Below, in pieces: positions 18,038 through 30,200 of a DNA stretch of 64,000 nt (the first letter of the stretch is position 1; each line of letters opens with the position of its first letter). The notes under the pieces were generated by a model, which was not told the DNA's origin, searched no databases, and saw only the letters and a list, made by a program, of their open reading frames with translations. Source of the DNA: an uncultured Lachnospiraceae bacterium. Its GTDB lineage: Bacteria; Bacillota; Clostridia; Lachnospirales; Lachnospiraceae. The position numbers and the translations under genes were made by a program. Location: positions 1-64,000 of the forward strand of contig ONNQ01000011.1 of the NCBI GenBank assembly GCA_900319245.1. The letters run 5' to 3'.

Positions 18038-18075
18038 ATCAAACAAATAGAGCGCGCCGCCAACGCGACGCGCTC
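18038..18075 (-). terminator. Terminator after the ROK kinase gene
   Basis: On the minus strand GAGCGCG and CGCGCTC arms (18050-18075) form a GC-rich hairpin followed by TATTTGTTT. It lies about 150 bases past the kinase stop. The 340 bases between the kinase stop and the AraC gene start hold no gene: besides this hairpin there are a second small palindrome (GGCCGATTCGGCC near 18107), an ATTGTGT/ACACAAT repeat near 18168, and the AraC promoter. Confidence 0.65.
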
Positions 18076-18226
18076 CTTCCTAAATCCCCCCGGATCAGTC
18101 GGCCGATTCGGCCGTCCCCTGTAAATCTGATCCTTCGCCCGGATAATCCAGCGCTTTTTCCTATTCTATTGTGTCAGTGCACACAATTCATCTGCACAAA
18201 TCCTGTTCGAATGTGCTGCGAACAGA

Positions 18227-19192
18227 TTATTTCTGCATCTCCTCGATCATGGCCAGTGCGCCGTAGATGTTGGAATCATCGCCCAGCTCAGCGATCTTGA
18301 GCTCGACTGTGTCTCTGATGGAAGGCATGCAGTAGCGGTCTACTTCCGCCTCGATCTTCTCAAGGAAGGTCTGTCCAACGGCCTCGATGACGCCGCCGCC
18401 ATAGACAACGACCTGCGGGCTGATGGTGTTGATCATATTGCCGGTTGCGATGGCCAGATAATGGCACGCTCTGTCGACTGCCTCAACTGTGACAGCGTCC
18501 TGTTTCTTGAGCGCTTTCTTGAGGAATTTGCTTCTAAAGACGCCTTCCTGCACATGCTCAGCCATCATGGTCTCTCTGCCGCGGCTCGCCTGTATGCGAA
18601 TGTAGGAGGACATACCCTTCTTACTGGAGAAGGCCTCCAGGCATCCTCTCTGTCCGCATCCGCAGAGCGGTCCCTCGGGATCCAGGATCATATGGCCATA
18701 CTCAGCGCCTTTGTACATATGGCCGGAGTAGAGCTCGCCGTTCAGGATCAGGCCGCCGCCCATGCCGGTACCTACGAAGAAGCCGACGACATCCTTGTAG
18801 CCTCTAGCTGCGCCGTACTTGTACTCGCCAAGAACGCCGACGTTGACGTCGTTGCCGATATAGAAGGGCACGCCGAATTTCTTCTCCATGGAGGACTTGA
18901 TGTCATAATTTCTCCAGGGAAGGTTGGGGGAAAACAGGATGATTCCCTTTGCCTGGTCGATGACGCCCGGTGCACCGGCTGCGATCGCCGCAACTTCCTT
19001 CTTGCTGATACCGGATCCTTCCAGCATCTCTTCCACAACGCTGACGATCACGTTCTCAACGTTGTCCTGGGAATCGCCGTCCTTCTTGGTTTTCTTCTTA
19101 ATGCGGTAAACGATATTCTTCTCCTGGTCAAAGATCACGCCGAGGATCTTGGTTCCGCCGATGTCGAGACAGATATTATACTTTTTAGCCAT
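18227..19192 (-). CDS. ROK-family sugar kinase, glucokinase-like
   Basis: A 321-residue ROK kinase. The N-terminal phosphate loop is LDIGGTKILGVIFD, and the ROK signature with its zinc ligands is intact: EYGHMILDPEGPLCGCGQRG followed by CLEAF. The catalytic Asp lies in IGNDVNVGVLGEY. ROK proteins phosphorylate glucose, N-acetylglucosamine, mannose or fructose, or are repressors; with no N-terminal HTH, this one is an enzyme, most likely a glucokinase. It is a single-gene unit with its own promoter and terminator. The preferred sugar cannot be set from sequence. Confidence 0.9.
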   Translation of the reverse strand: MAKKYNICLDIGGTKILGVIFDQEKNIVYRIKKKTKKDGDSQDNVENVIVSVVEEMLEGSGISKKEVAAIAAGAPGVIDQAKGIILFSPNLPWRNYDIKSSMEKKFGVPFYIGNDVNVGVLGEYKYGAARGYKDVVGFFVGTGMGGGLILNGELYSGHMYKGAEYGHMILDPEGPLCGCGQRGCLEAFSSKKGMSSYIRIQASRGRETMMAEHVQEGVFRSKFLKKALKKQDAVTVEAVDRACHYLAIATGNMINTISPQVVVYGGGVIEAVGQTFLEKIEAEVDRYCMPSIRDTVELKIAELGDDSNIYGALAMIEEMQK

Positions 19193-19230
19193 GTGAGCCC
19201 CCTTGAAATGAAGTGAAAATTATCATCTCT

Positions 19231-19250
19231 ATTATATGGCAATTATGCCA
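19231..19250 (-). promoter_or_regulatory. ROK kinase promoter -10 with adjacent palindrome
   Basis: A minus-strand TATAAT (19231-19236) lies about 40 bases before the start codon. Immediately upstream, 19237-19250 reads TGGCAATTATGCCA, a palindrome with TGGCA/TGCCA arms inside the promoter spacer. No strong -35 box is seen, so an activator or repressor site is plausible. Confidence 0.5.
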
Positions 19251-19294
19251 AAAAATACACCTTTTTGCACAAAACGGCAATAAATAGGCACAAA

Positions 19295-20413
19295 CTATTC
19301 GACAATTTTCACAGGAAGCACCACCCTGAAAGTTATGCTCTCGTTTTCGCTCTCTGCGGTGATCCTTCCGCCGTGCAGCTCTGCGATTTCCTTGGCAATG
19401 GCAAGTCCCAGGCCGGCTCCGCCGCTTTCCGTCCCCCTCGCCTCGTCGAGACGGTAGAACTGTTCGAAGAGCAGTTTCAGCTTCTCTTTGGGGATGGTCG
19501 GTCCGCTGTTACGCAGGGAAATCTCGACGCTGCCAGCGGTATTTTGGCGCATGGTGAGACGCAGCGCCGTGTCCGGATAACTGTAGCTGACCGCGTTGCG
19601 GATCAGGTTGTCCATGACTCGCTGCAGCTTGTCCGCATCGCCCTCAATGTAGACGTCCGGCATGATGTCCGCCTGCCAGTGCACGCCCTTTTCCACAAGG
19701 AGCGGCTCGGACTCCGAGACGATCTGCTCCAGCATCCGGCTCAGGTGGACCTGGGACCGGTTCAGCGTCATGGTCGTCAGCGTCAGCCTCGTGATGTCAA
19801 AAAATTCACCGATCAGCTCTTCCAGTCTCTCCGCCTTGTTTCTGGCAATGCCTATGTATTTGGCTCTCTGCTCGGCCGACAGCTCCGGATTCTCCTCCAG
19901 AAGGACCAGATAGCCCAGTACGCTGGTCAATGGCGTCTTGAGGTCGTGGGCCAGATACATGATCAGGTTGTTCTTTTTCTCCTCGTTTTCGAGGAGCCGC
20001 CGCTCGTCCAAAATCGCCTGCAGGCGCACCTCGTTGAGCTTGTTCTCCGCTTCTTTCATGACATCCGGCAGCACGATGGGCTGCTCCTTGTCGGCGGCCA
20101 GCTGCGCGGTCGCGCCTAAAAGATCATCCAGATAGCGCAGCGGCTTCTGCAGAAATAGAATCGTATATAGAAACCACACAGCGACCGGAAGCCCAAATCC
20201 GATCAAAAACAGGACGATCCGCGGCAGTTCGATCCGGCCGCCGCTCCCGGGGCCGATCCGGTTCCAGATATGTGTCATGTAATAGTAGAGCCACCCCATT
20301 ACCAGGACCATGTAAATTGCCGCATGCGTCACATACTGTAAGGCCAGATGCCGGCTCAGGCGGATGCGGAGTGATGACGGGGCGCGCAGTATTGTTCTCT
20401 TTCTTTCGTTCAA
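19295..20413 (-). CDS. VanS-like sensor histidine kinase
   Basis: A 372-residue membrane kinase. Two spans (YMVLVMGWLYYY and RIVLFLIGFGLPVAVWFLY) enclose only about 20 outside residues, so little extracellular sensing is possible. The H box is YLAHDLKTPLTSVLGYL, the N box DNLIRNAVSYS, and the G box GGAGLGLAIAKEIAELHGG. This is the arrangement of the VanS/intramembrane-sensing group. TTG at 20413 is taken as start because GAGG lies 8 bases ahead; a TTG at 20431 overlaps the regulator's end but has no site. It is translationally coupled to the response regulator. The signal is unknown. Confidence 0.9.
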   Translation of the reverse strand: MNERKRTILRAPSSLRIRLSRHLALQYVTHAAIYMVLVMGWLYYYMTHIWNRIGPGSGGRIELPRIVLFLIGFGLPVAVWFLYTILFLQKPLRYLDDLLGATAQLAADKEQPIVLPDVMKEAENKLNEVRLQAILDERRLLENEEKKNNLIMYLAHDLKTPLTSVLGYLVLLEENPELSAEQRAKYIGIARNKAERLEELIGEFFDITRLTLTTMTLNRSQVHLSRMLEQIVSESEPLLVEKGVHWQADIMPDVYIEGDADKLQRVMDNLIRNAVSYSYPDTALRLTMRQNTAGSVEISLRNSGPTIPKEKLKLLFEQFYRLDEARGTESGGAGLGLAIAKEIAELHGGRITAESENESITFRVVLPVKIVE

Positions 20414-20423
20414 AACGTATTCC

Positions 20424-21113
20424 TCACTCAATCGTATAGCCCACGCCCCAAACCGTCTTGATATAGCGGGGATGGCGGGCCGGCTCCTTCATCTTGGAAC
20501 GAAGGCGCGCGATGTGGGCCATGACCGTATTATTGCAGTCCAAAAACTCCTCGCCCCACACCTTTTCGTACAGTTCCTCGGATGAGACCACCTTGCCGCG
20601 ATGCTCGCACAAATAGCGCAGGATGGAAAACTCCATGGGCGTCAGTACCAGCTCGCTTCCGTTGAGCCTTGCCTTGTGGGTGTCCCGATCAATCGTAAGA
20701 CCCCGGATCGTCAGCTCCGAGGGCGCTTCCTCCGGTGCGCCGCCCACGTTGTAGCGGGTGTAGCGGCGGAGCTGTGTTTTGACACGGGCCATGAGTTCCA
20801 GCGGGTTGAAGGGCTTGGTGATATAGTCGTCGGCGCCGAGTGTCAGGCCTGTGATCTTGTCCGTATCCTGGATTTTGGCCGTCAGCATGATCACAGGAAA
20901 ATAGTGCTCGCGGCGGATCTGCCGCAGAAGCTCCAGGCCATCTCCATCCGGAAGCATCACGTCCAAAATGGCCAGCGAGATGTTCTCGCTCTCCACAATG
21001 TCCATCACGCCCGCCGCGCGATTGCATTTCTTTACGTTGTAGCCCTCATTCTGCAGATAGATTTCGATCAGGTCCGCGATTTCCTTTTCATCGTCCACAA
21101 CAAGAATATTCAT
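20424..21113 (-). CDS. VanR/OmpR-family response regulator
   Basis: A 229-residue regulator: a receiver domain (MNILVVDDEKEIADLI; phosphoacceptor Asp in LAILDVMLPDGDGLELL; conserved Lys in LTAKIQD) followed by an OmpR winged-helix domain (LTPMEFSILRYLCEHRGKVV and CNNTVMAHIARLRSKM). The start at 21113 matches the family and has AGAGG 9 bases upstream. It is the first gene of the pair and lies just after the terminator of the giant surface-protein gene, with a TATAAT at 21145-21150. It may control that gene, but nothing in the sequence proves it. Confidence 0.93.
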   Translation of the reverse strand: MNILVVDDEKEIADLIEIYLQNEGYNVKKCNRAAGVMDIVESENISLAILDVMLPDGDGLELLRQIRREHYFPVIMLTAKIQDTDKITGLTLGADDYITKPFNPLELMARVKTQLRRYTRYNVGGAPEEAPSELTIRGLTIDRDTHKARLNGSELVLTPMEFSILRYLCEHRGKVVSSEELYEKVWGEEFLDCNNTVMAHIARLRSKMKEPARHPRYIKTVWGVGYTIE

Positions 21114-21144
21114 ACTTGTAAACCTCTTTCTCCAAATCCCGCCG

Positions 21145-21150
21145 ATTATA
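21145..21150 (-). promoter_or_regulatory. -10 box of the two-component operon
   Basis: A minus-strand TATAAT lies 32 bases before the regulator start and directly after the T tract of the upstream terminator, so the pair has its own promoter. No good -35 box is present at 17 bases (TTTTCT). Confidence 0.5.
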
Positions 21151-21164
21151 CCGCATTTTGGCCG

Positions 21165-21204
21165 CAAAGAAAACCCCTCCCCGGCATCACTGCCGGGAAG
21201 GGGT
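21165..21204 (-). terminator. Strong terminator of the giant surface-protein gene
   Basis: ACCCCTTCCCGGCA pairs with TGCCGGGGAGGGGT with one mismatch, and TTTTCTTT follows on the minus strand. It lies about 60 bases after the stop codon of the giant gene and insulates the two-component operon. Confidence 0.9.
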
Positions 21205-21263
21205 ACTTCTTATGGGTTATTGTGTCTTGGCAGTCTACTCACTGCATATCTCACACTTCAGAA

Positions 21264-24200
21264 TCAAGCTCTGCGCTTTTTCTTCTGTGCCAGGACTGCT
21301 GCAAGGCCTGCAACACCGAGTGCGAATGCGCCGCCTGCTGCTGCAAGAGGTGCTTCATCGCCGGTTCTTGCATCCTTAGGATCTCTCATGATGAAGATCG
21401 CATTTCCATTGTCGTCATAGATATGGTCATACGTGCTGGAGAACTCTCCGTCCTCGCTCATCGTAAACTCAATATTCTTGGCGAGATGGTATCCGCTCGG
21501 GGACTTGACCTCTACGAAGCGGAATGTGCCGGTTCCGATCTCGATCAGGTTGATCATGTGGACCGATCCATCTGTTGTCCACTCGTCGATGACCTTTCCA
21601 TCGTCCACTCTTACCAGACGGATCACTGCTCCCTTGAGCGCTTCGCCGGAATTCTCGCTTACCTTGTACAGGCCAGCCTTGAAGTACTGTCTGTTCACGA
21701 AGTCGACTGCGGTATTCGGCAGTGCTACAACATTCAGGATCGACTGGTCTTCATCATCCGCTACTGCTGTAACAGTGATATCGTACTCCAGTTTCTCGCC
21801 TACGTTGTAAGCCATATCCTCGATATCGCCCTCTACCTCGGTCACTTTGTACCTGTAGACTTCTGCAAGATCTTCATATGCGTTAACGGTTACTGTGTAA
21901 ACATTTTCTTCCTCATCATATACGGCACCTGCCTCCGCGTCAGGATTCACCACATATCTGAATGTAGGATACAGGATGTTGCCCTCTGCGTCATTGGTGA
22001 CGGTCGTGATGAGATTTCCTTCGCTGTCACTTACTGTGAAGCTGAAGAGTCCTTCGTAGTCCTTAATATCAGCACCCTTGAGGATCTTCTTACCGACGAC
22101 GGTATCTTCACCTTTCGCCCTGTAAGCATTGCTGAAATCAAGTCCTTCCTTGTTATCGATACTGACATCCAGGATGCCCATATCGTCTGCGTTGACGGCT
22201 ACCGTTGCTGTCAGCGTGTAATCGTTGACCAGCTCGTTGTAGGTCACGCCCTTGTAAGTATAGGTTCCGTCTCCATTGTCCGTTGCGCCTTCAGGGATCA
22301 CTTCATCGATCGTGTAGATGTAATCCTTGGACTCATAGGTCACAGGATCAGCGGTAATGTCAACAGGCGTCACCATATCTTCAAGGTTGCTGGTTGTCAG
22401 TGTCAGTGTGTTGTTGGTCTCGTCAAATGCGTAGCTGTTTTCCTCAGCCAGGTGGTTTACAACGTACCGGAATACAGGATAGTTGATGGTTCCGTCTGCA
22501 TTGTTGGAAACAGTTGCCAGGACATTTCCGTCCGCATCCTTGATCTCGAACTGGTACTCACCATCTGTCAGGTTGCGTCCTCTGAGAGTCTTGGTACCGC
22601 TGATTGTATCCTCACCCTCTGCGTGGTAGAAGTTCACAAATGCGTTTCCAAACTTGAACTCATAGCCGAGGAGCTTCTCGACAAATGTCAGCTCTCCTTC
22701 AGGTTTTGCATCTACGCTAACTTCGATCAGACCCTTCTTGTTGTCATGGAGCGTTGCTGTGATCTGGAAGACTGCGGGATCATATGTCACACCGTTGTAG
22801 GTGTATGTTCCGTCCTCGTTCTCCACAGCGCCTTCAGGAACGACCTCGCTGACTGTGTAATAGTACTTAGTATCTTTTACAAAGCCATGCTCGTCCTTAT
22901 CCATGCTGTCAAGGTCATACTCGATCAGGTCGAATGTGACCGATCCATCCTTGGCATTTTCCTTGGTGTCTACATTTTCAATGATGTTTTCGAATGTCTC
23001 ATCCGTGCGGTTGAGTTCGAATGTAAATTCTTTGGAGTTCAGGATCCTTCCAAGCAGAGTCTTTTCTGCATACAGCTGCAGTGCGCCTTTTGCATAGTAC
23101 TTGTTATGGAAGTCATTTCCTTCGCTGTCCTCGATTTCGACATCGAGCTTCTCTACGCGAGGTTCGATCTCTTCTCCCGTAGGTGTAACAGTTACGTTCA
23201 GAGTGATCTCTGTCGTGTCATACGTAAAGTATGTCTGACCGTCATTGACCTCGGTGATCGTGTAGGTGAAGCCATTCTCAAGATCCTCGGCCCAGTTGAC
23301 TGTGACGATGATCACGTTGTTCTTGGCATCATATACGGTGCCAGGGGTTGCCTGGTAGTCCACAATGTATCTGAATGTAGGATACTTGATGGTCTTTCCG
23401 GTGTAGTCCTCATTGATCATGTCAGAGCTCTTGACTCTTGCGATCTCATGGCTGCCTCTCTGATCCGGGATCTTCTCGCTGATGACGAACTCAAATTCTT
23501 CGTCCTCAGGCAGGCGGTATGTGAGCTCCTTGGAGCCGCTGATACTCTTCTCGCCCCTTGCCTTGTAGTAGTTCGTGAACTCAGCGCCGGTGTCTGTTTC
23601 CACTGCAACTCCCAGCTTGGCTACGCCTGGCTCGAGCTCGTCTTTGGTCACAACCACAGATACTTTGATGGTATCCACTGTTGTGCCGTCATAAGTGATT
23701 CCGGGCTCGCTGCCGATAACCTCTTTCACTTTGTACTCAGCTGTCAGGTCTTTCTCAAGATCTTCCTTGCTGGCGTAGGTCTTGATGATCTCGGTCAGGT
23801 TTCCGTCCTCATCTGTTTTTGTCGTCAGTCCCAGATTGTCTGCATCCGGATCTACAACATATCTGAAAACAGGATAGTAAACTACGCCGAATGCATCATT
23901 GACTACCGTTCCAAGGACTTTTCCGGCCTTATCCGTGATCTCAAACGTGAACTCTTTATCCTGAAGCTCACGGCCATACAGGAATTTAACTGCTTTTCCT
24001 GTACCTTCGCCTCTTGCTCTGTAGGTGTTAATGAAGTTCGCATTCTTCTCAGGTTTCACCTCTACATTCACGTCGAGTTTACCCTGATCATCTTCGTTGA
24101 GAGAGACTGTTGCTGTCACTGTGTATTCAGTAGTGTCATACGTAATACCAGCTGCATTGCCAGTTTCCTCAGTCACCGTGAATACATAATCCTTAGGCTC

Positions 24201-27200
24201 ATACTCTACAGGATCAGCAGTAGCATCTTTTACATTGATGATGTTTTCAAGATCTGCTGCCTTCACCACGATCGATTCGTGGTTCTCATTCTCCCAGTTG
24301 GGAAGCATGACGGTTCCCGGCTCAAGAGAGCTGTCGACCACAAACTTCAGACTGGGATACTTGATCTGGTTTCCGGTGTTGGTGAGTGTAAACTCTTTGT
24401 CTCCGATCTTGATCTTGAAGGTGAATACAGTTTCGTCGTCACCTTCCTTGATCTCGCGGCCTCTGAGGGTCTTGGTTCCGCTGAACGTTCCTTCTCCCTT
24501 TGCATCATAGAAGTTCTTAAACGCATTCTTGAACTTGTATTTTGCAAGGATCGCTTCGATCAGACTGCCAAAATCATCCTCGACCTTGACGTTGATCGTG
24601 CCGTCTTTGTTGTCATGGAGTGTGACCTTGATTCCGTAAACGTTCTCATCATACGTCACGCCGCCGGCGTTTCCTTTCACTTCGCTGACAGTGTATTTGT
24701 AAACAGTATCTTTTACAAATCCATGGTCATCTCTGTCCATGTTGTCCAGCGTGTAGGTGATCTTGTCAAAGGTGATCGCATTCTTGACGTTCTTCTTCTC
24801 CTGCAGGGTGTTGCCCTGCTCATCCTTGAGCCGGAACGTAAACTCGCCGCTGTTCAGGATTCTTCCGAGCAGAGTCTTTTCTGCAGTGAGCTCCATAGCG
24901 CCCGTTGCTTCATACTCGTTCTTGAAATCATTACCTATCGGCTTGTTGATCGTTACATCCAGTCTGGACTGGTCGTTCAGGTTCACAGCTACGTTGACTG
25001 TCAGATCAATGACTGTCGTATCGTAGGTTACGCCCTTATAGATGAACTTTCCGTCAGTTGTTTCATCTGCACCCTCAGGAATGACTTCGCTGATCGTGTA
25101 CTTGTACGGACTCTCAATATCCTCAACCTTCTGTACGTTGACGGTGATCGTGTTGCTCTCTTCGTCATACGTAGTTCCTGCTTCTTTGTTGGCGTCTACT
25201 GTGTACTTGAAAGTAGGATAATCGATCGTCTTCATGTTCTGCCCGTCATTGAGCTCATCCGTGTTCTTGACGGTAGCGATGACTGTATCGCCTTCCTTGA
25301 TCTCAAACTCGAATTCTTCATTATCGGGCAGACGGTTTGTAAGTTCCTTAAATCCGCTGGGCTTAGCCTGTCCTGCTGCAGTATAAGTGTTGGTAAATTT
25401 CTTTCCTTCTTCTGCTTCTGCAGTGACTTTCAGCTTGGATTCATCATCCGGGTCAACCTCAGGTGTAACCTTGATAGTCTGTGTCGTAGACGTATCATAT
25501 GTGATACCTGCTTCGGACTGCTCAATCTCTTTTACCGTATAAGAAGTTGCTTCCAGATCCTCAACTTTGTTTACGGTAATGATGACAGCTGTCAGCTGAC
25601 CGTTTGCAGTTTCCAGCTTTCTTCCGGCTGTCGCCTTGGGATCAACGATATATTTGAATGTAGGATACTGGATCTTTCCATTCAGGTCATTAGCAACTCT
25701 TCCGATCGGATTGACGCTATCGCTCTCATCGAAAATCGCAAACCAGAACTCGCTGTCTTTCAGCTTACGGCCTTCAAGGATCTTCTTGCCTTCGGCAGTA
25801 TCCTGGCCCTCTGCGCCATACGTATTGACGAAACTAAGCGCATCTGCATCAGTCAGTGTGACTTCAATTTCCGTATTGCTGCCCTCTTTCATCTTGGCTG
25901 TCGCAGTAAAGGTCTTGCGGTCTTCCGGATACAGAGGATAAACAATACCGGGGCTCGGATTGTCTTTGTTCTCCATCACCGTGAACTCATAAGGTCCTTT
26001 AAGTTTCTGCGGGCTTCTGACAGTAATGGTAACTAAAGTCGTATCAGTCTCACTGTCAACTGTGACGCCTTCGGTTCCGCCTGCATCCAGGACAAATTTG
26101 ATCGTAGGATACTTGATCTTTCCGCCGGCTTCATTTGTGACGTGTCCGATCACCTTAGTGCCGTAATAGAGATCAAATGTGAATTCTCCTTCTTTCAGTG
26201 TTCTTCCGTTCAGGACCTTCGTGCCCTTAGGCGTCGCCTCTCCTTCTGCTTCCATAGGAGTGTTGATAAAGTCAAATTTCTCTGCCGTCTTTTCCAGATT
26301 GACATCCAGCTTAGACTCATCTTTGCTGTTCATCGCAACTGTTGCGGTCACTCCATAGCTTGCATCGGAATACTGGATGCCGTCTCTGACCTCGCCGCCG
26401 TGCAGCTCGTTGAATTTGAACTTAAATTCTTTGGGCGTTTTGCCGTCTTCCTTCAGGAAGTCTTCGTAATTGCGGTAGGTAATAACGATCTCTTTCACAT
26501 AGCCGCTGTTGCCGGTGACAACCTTCATTCCAAGCTCGTCATCCGTTGCAGTCGGTTTGACCACTGCCTTAATGGTCGGGAACTGGATTGCTGCTCCTAC
26601 GTTGCCTGCAGTCGCTGCTGCGTGTGTCACCTTTCCAATAAGCGTCTCACCATCTGTCATATCATAGACGTTGAACTCGTAGGTTCCTGCCGCAAGCTCC
26701 TGCTCGTCATTCTCGACGATCTTGTCACCTGTCAGCGTCGCCTCTCCGTCAGCCTTATAGACGTTGACAAACGTGAAATTGGAGAAGAAATCGGTAATAA
26801 CATTGCCATTCTTCAGAACTTTGATCTGAAGTTCTCCATTGTCGAGGTCTGTCACACGGACAGTTACAGGATACTCAGTTCCATCATATGTGACACCTTT
26901 GATCGGGGTCTTTGTGTCCTCTTTAATTGTGTACTGATAATCCACATAGCGGTGTCCGTCTCCGTCTGTCTTGTTCATGACATCGGGATCAATGTGGACC
27001 GTGTAGGTGTCATTTTCTTTGACTACCTTTGTCGTATCCTTGTATCCGGCTTCATCGCTTTCATCAAGGACATAGTCGATCTGAGGGAATACGATATCGC
27101 AGTCATATACATTTTCAGCCGCGTTCTTCGCAGATACTACGGTATTATCCGCGTCGTTCAGAGCCGCTTCAAATGTAAACTCTTCTACTCTGAGTTTTCT

Positions 27201-30200
27201 GCCCTTGATGGTCTTCTTGGCGCCAAGCACCAGGCTTCCCTCAGCATTGTACTCATTCGAAATATTTGCAAAATAGACATCGTTCTCGCCGGCGGTTACA
27301 ACCTTACCATCGATCTTGACCTCTACATCGAGAGTATCATCCTCATCGTTACTGGTGACTTTGACTTCCACTGTATGCTCGGTCGTATCATACGTAACGC
27401 CGTCCTTGTCGCCCGGTTCTTCTTTGATCGTGTACTTGAATGTAGTAGGTTCATAACCGGTAATAACGCCATTAGCATCTCTGATCGGAGTAAGGTCAGT
27501 GGTTCTGAACACGATCTCTCCGAATCTGACCTTGCCGTTTGCATCATTTGCCTTTGTGACCGGTGCCGTAGGAGCAGGCTCACTATCACTTGCTGCCTTT
27601 CCTGTCGGTGCACCGTCTATGCCGGTCAGCGTAAACTCGTAGTCCCCAGCTGCAACATCTACATTGCTTCCGATCAGCTCTTTAAGTGCGCCGAGCTCAA
27701 CTTTGCCCTCATAAGGTTTATCCTTAACGCCAACTGCTGTAGACGGCAGGAAGATAAACTGGCTAGGGTCAGCCGTTTCTCCCTTCGTACGATTTGCAAG
27801 TCTTACCTGTACGATGTAGTTGATCAGCTCATATCCGGGAGGGGCCACAACTTCTTTCAGGGCCCATACTTTATCCTTATTGGCATAGATATGGCCTGTT
27901 TTTTCAACACCGTCTTCATCCGTATAGGAGTAATCCTGGATTATGCAAATGCCGTTTGCACCGGTTGTATAGGTTCCCATGCAGTTCCTGCCTGCTTCCG
28001 CATCAGCAACGCTGCCATAGAGCTCAAACTGTGCACCCGCAAGAGTCACATTGCTCTTTACTCTATCCGTTTTACGCAGCTTGATGTAATCGACACTCGC
28101 ATCACCAAGGCTCTCCGGCACGAACTCAGGATTGGGTCTGACCCACTTGTTGTTCATCTGCATTTTGTTCCAGACTTCCATAGTGTGGTGCAGATCATCC
28201 GCTGTGTAGAGGATTTCTGCATGATACGTCATTTCGTATCGCTTACCATTGTCGATCTTGAATGTGATTACATTACCCGACATATTATAATCAACTGTTG
28301 TTTCGACCAGCTGATCATTTTCATCATAGGTGTAGAATTTAATAGTAGACTCATCAACATACTGGTTGTCAGAGAACTCATCCTTACAGTCGACCTGTGT
28401 CTGGTTCTGATCTCCCATCCACTTGGCCTCTGGATTCATAACAATCCTATACACCGCATAGTTGACTACCTGATCCGGATTAGCAGGATCAAAGAAGCTC
28501 TTCTTCTCAGCATCGTAGTTTTCAGCCTCTTTATGCAGCATCTCATACCTGTAGTTGTATTCTACCGGTGTCTTCTGCGTGGTCCAATCACTCAGGGGAA
28601 GTTCCTTGTACTGAATGTTATTGTTGAAAGACTTAACAACTTCTGTAGATTCTTCACCTGCCTCGTCCTGATCATCAGAGAGGTTCAGAAGGCCGAGGGA
28701 ATCTGCATCCTTGGGCATCAGGTAGAAGGTCAGTGTGTGATGCGGTGTTGTAGTCTCACTCACGCCTTCGATCTTGATCGTGGAACCGTCTGTTCCATTC
28801 TCGGAGATTGTGACAGTAACGCCATTCGCGTTTCCGTTTGTGTCCACCGGGATCAGCTTGTTTGCATCGGCATCGCCCACATACTGGGCTGCCTCTGCTG
28901 CTGTCAGTGTTTTGAAATACTCAGGTCTGATACCAAGATCAGAATCTCCGAACAGAACATCGTAGGTATCCTTGATCTCGGTCGTTCCATTCGTGGTCGT
29001 TGCAACAGAGAGGTTGGAAATATCCAGCGTGAACTTCCAGATGGGGTATTCCAAGCCGCCAATTCCGGTAGTCTTTGTCGGATATCCACCCCCACGCTTT
29101 ACAACCGTAAGCGGAGGTACATCCGCATATGTATTGGTAACCAATACATTCGTATTGTCTTTTGTGACATTAAAGTCTGCTTCAAGACCGTTTGTCTTGT
29201 CCGTGCCCACTGTGATTGTGGTCGTGCGGACCAGGCCATAGAACGGGTTGGCCTGATCGTCGCCTTCGTGCAGCACTTCCTCCTTGATGTGGTAGGTTCC
29301 TGCGGGAAGGTTCTCAAAGGTCATGGTTCCGACCTTGCCGGTGCTGTTCTTGACCATGTCAAAATAGGTGAACACACCGATTTCATTGCCGTCGGCATCC
29401 TTAAGGACATTGCCGTCAGGATCTGTCACTGTGAACTTGAACTCTTTCTGCTGCTCTTCAGTCAGGTTACCGGTATACGAGATACTCTTGGTAACGACCA
29501 GTTTGCCGGCTTCCTTGTACTCATTCGTAAAGTCAACTGTAGACGAAGTAAACTTGTCAACATGTGCAAAAACGCCTGTTGTCTCATCATAGTCTGCAGT
29601 CTGTGCGTTTACTTTGACCGTCGTAGTTCTTTCATAACCTGCAATGTCAGCACTCTCAATAATGGTGTAATCGGCAGGTGCGTCAACCAGGATCTTATAC
29701 CCGGGCTCGCCTGCAGCCTTGATCTGTGCATATGTGATTGTAGCAATAGTCGCTCCTGTGCTGTCTTTGACAGTGAAAGCAACCGCTGCCTTCTGCTCAG
29801 GGGTCAGCTTATTGATCGCTTCATCGTCGATAAAGGACTTTTTGAAGATGAGCGCGCCGACTTCCTTATAACTGTTGATCAGTTCAACGTGCAGTGTCTT
29901 TTTATCCTCCACTGCTCCGGATACACCCGCCGCGTCGTCATACGCCGTTTCTGCGTCGGTGCCCACTTTAACAGTTGTCGTTCTCTCGTAATACTGATCC
30001 TCGTAATCTGCCCCTGTCTCTTTGACCGTGTAGGTACCGGTAGGCAGGTTGTTGATAGTCCATTTACCGTCAGTAAACTCATCATAAGTCTTAGTGGCAG
30101 TATATCCATCCGGACCAGTCACAGTGAAAGTCATCTTGGACAGGTCGCAGTCGCTATTCAGAGGATCTCCCGCAAAGGTCTTAATAATTTCCAGATTTCC

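Noticed and set aside
19295-21113. Vancomycin-resistance two-component system
   Set aside because: Only the regulator and kinase resemble VanR/VanS. No vanH, ligase or vanX genes lie near them, and the VanY-type peptidase is 42 kb away.
20601-26036. An 1811-codon open frame on the plus strand opposite the giant surface-protein gene
   Set aside because: It mirrors the repeat structure and codon bias of the real gene on the other strand, has no ribosome site or recognisable domain, and reads as Cys/Val/Ile-rich nonsense.
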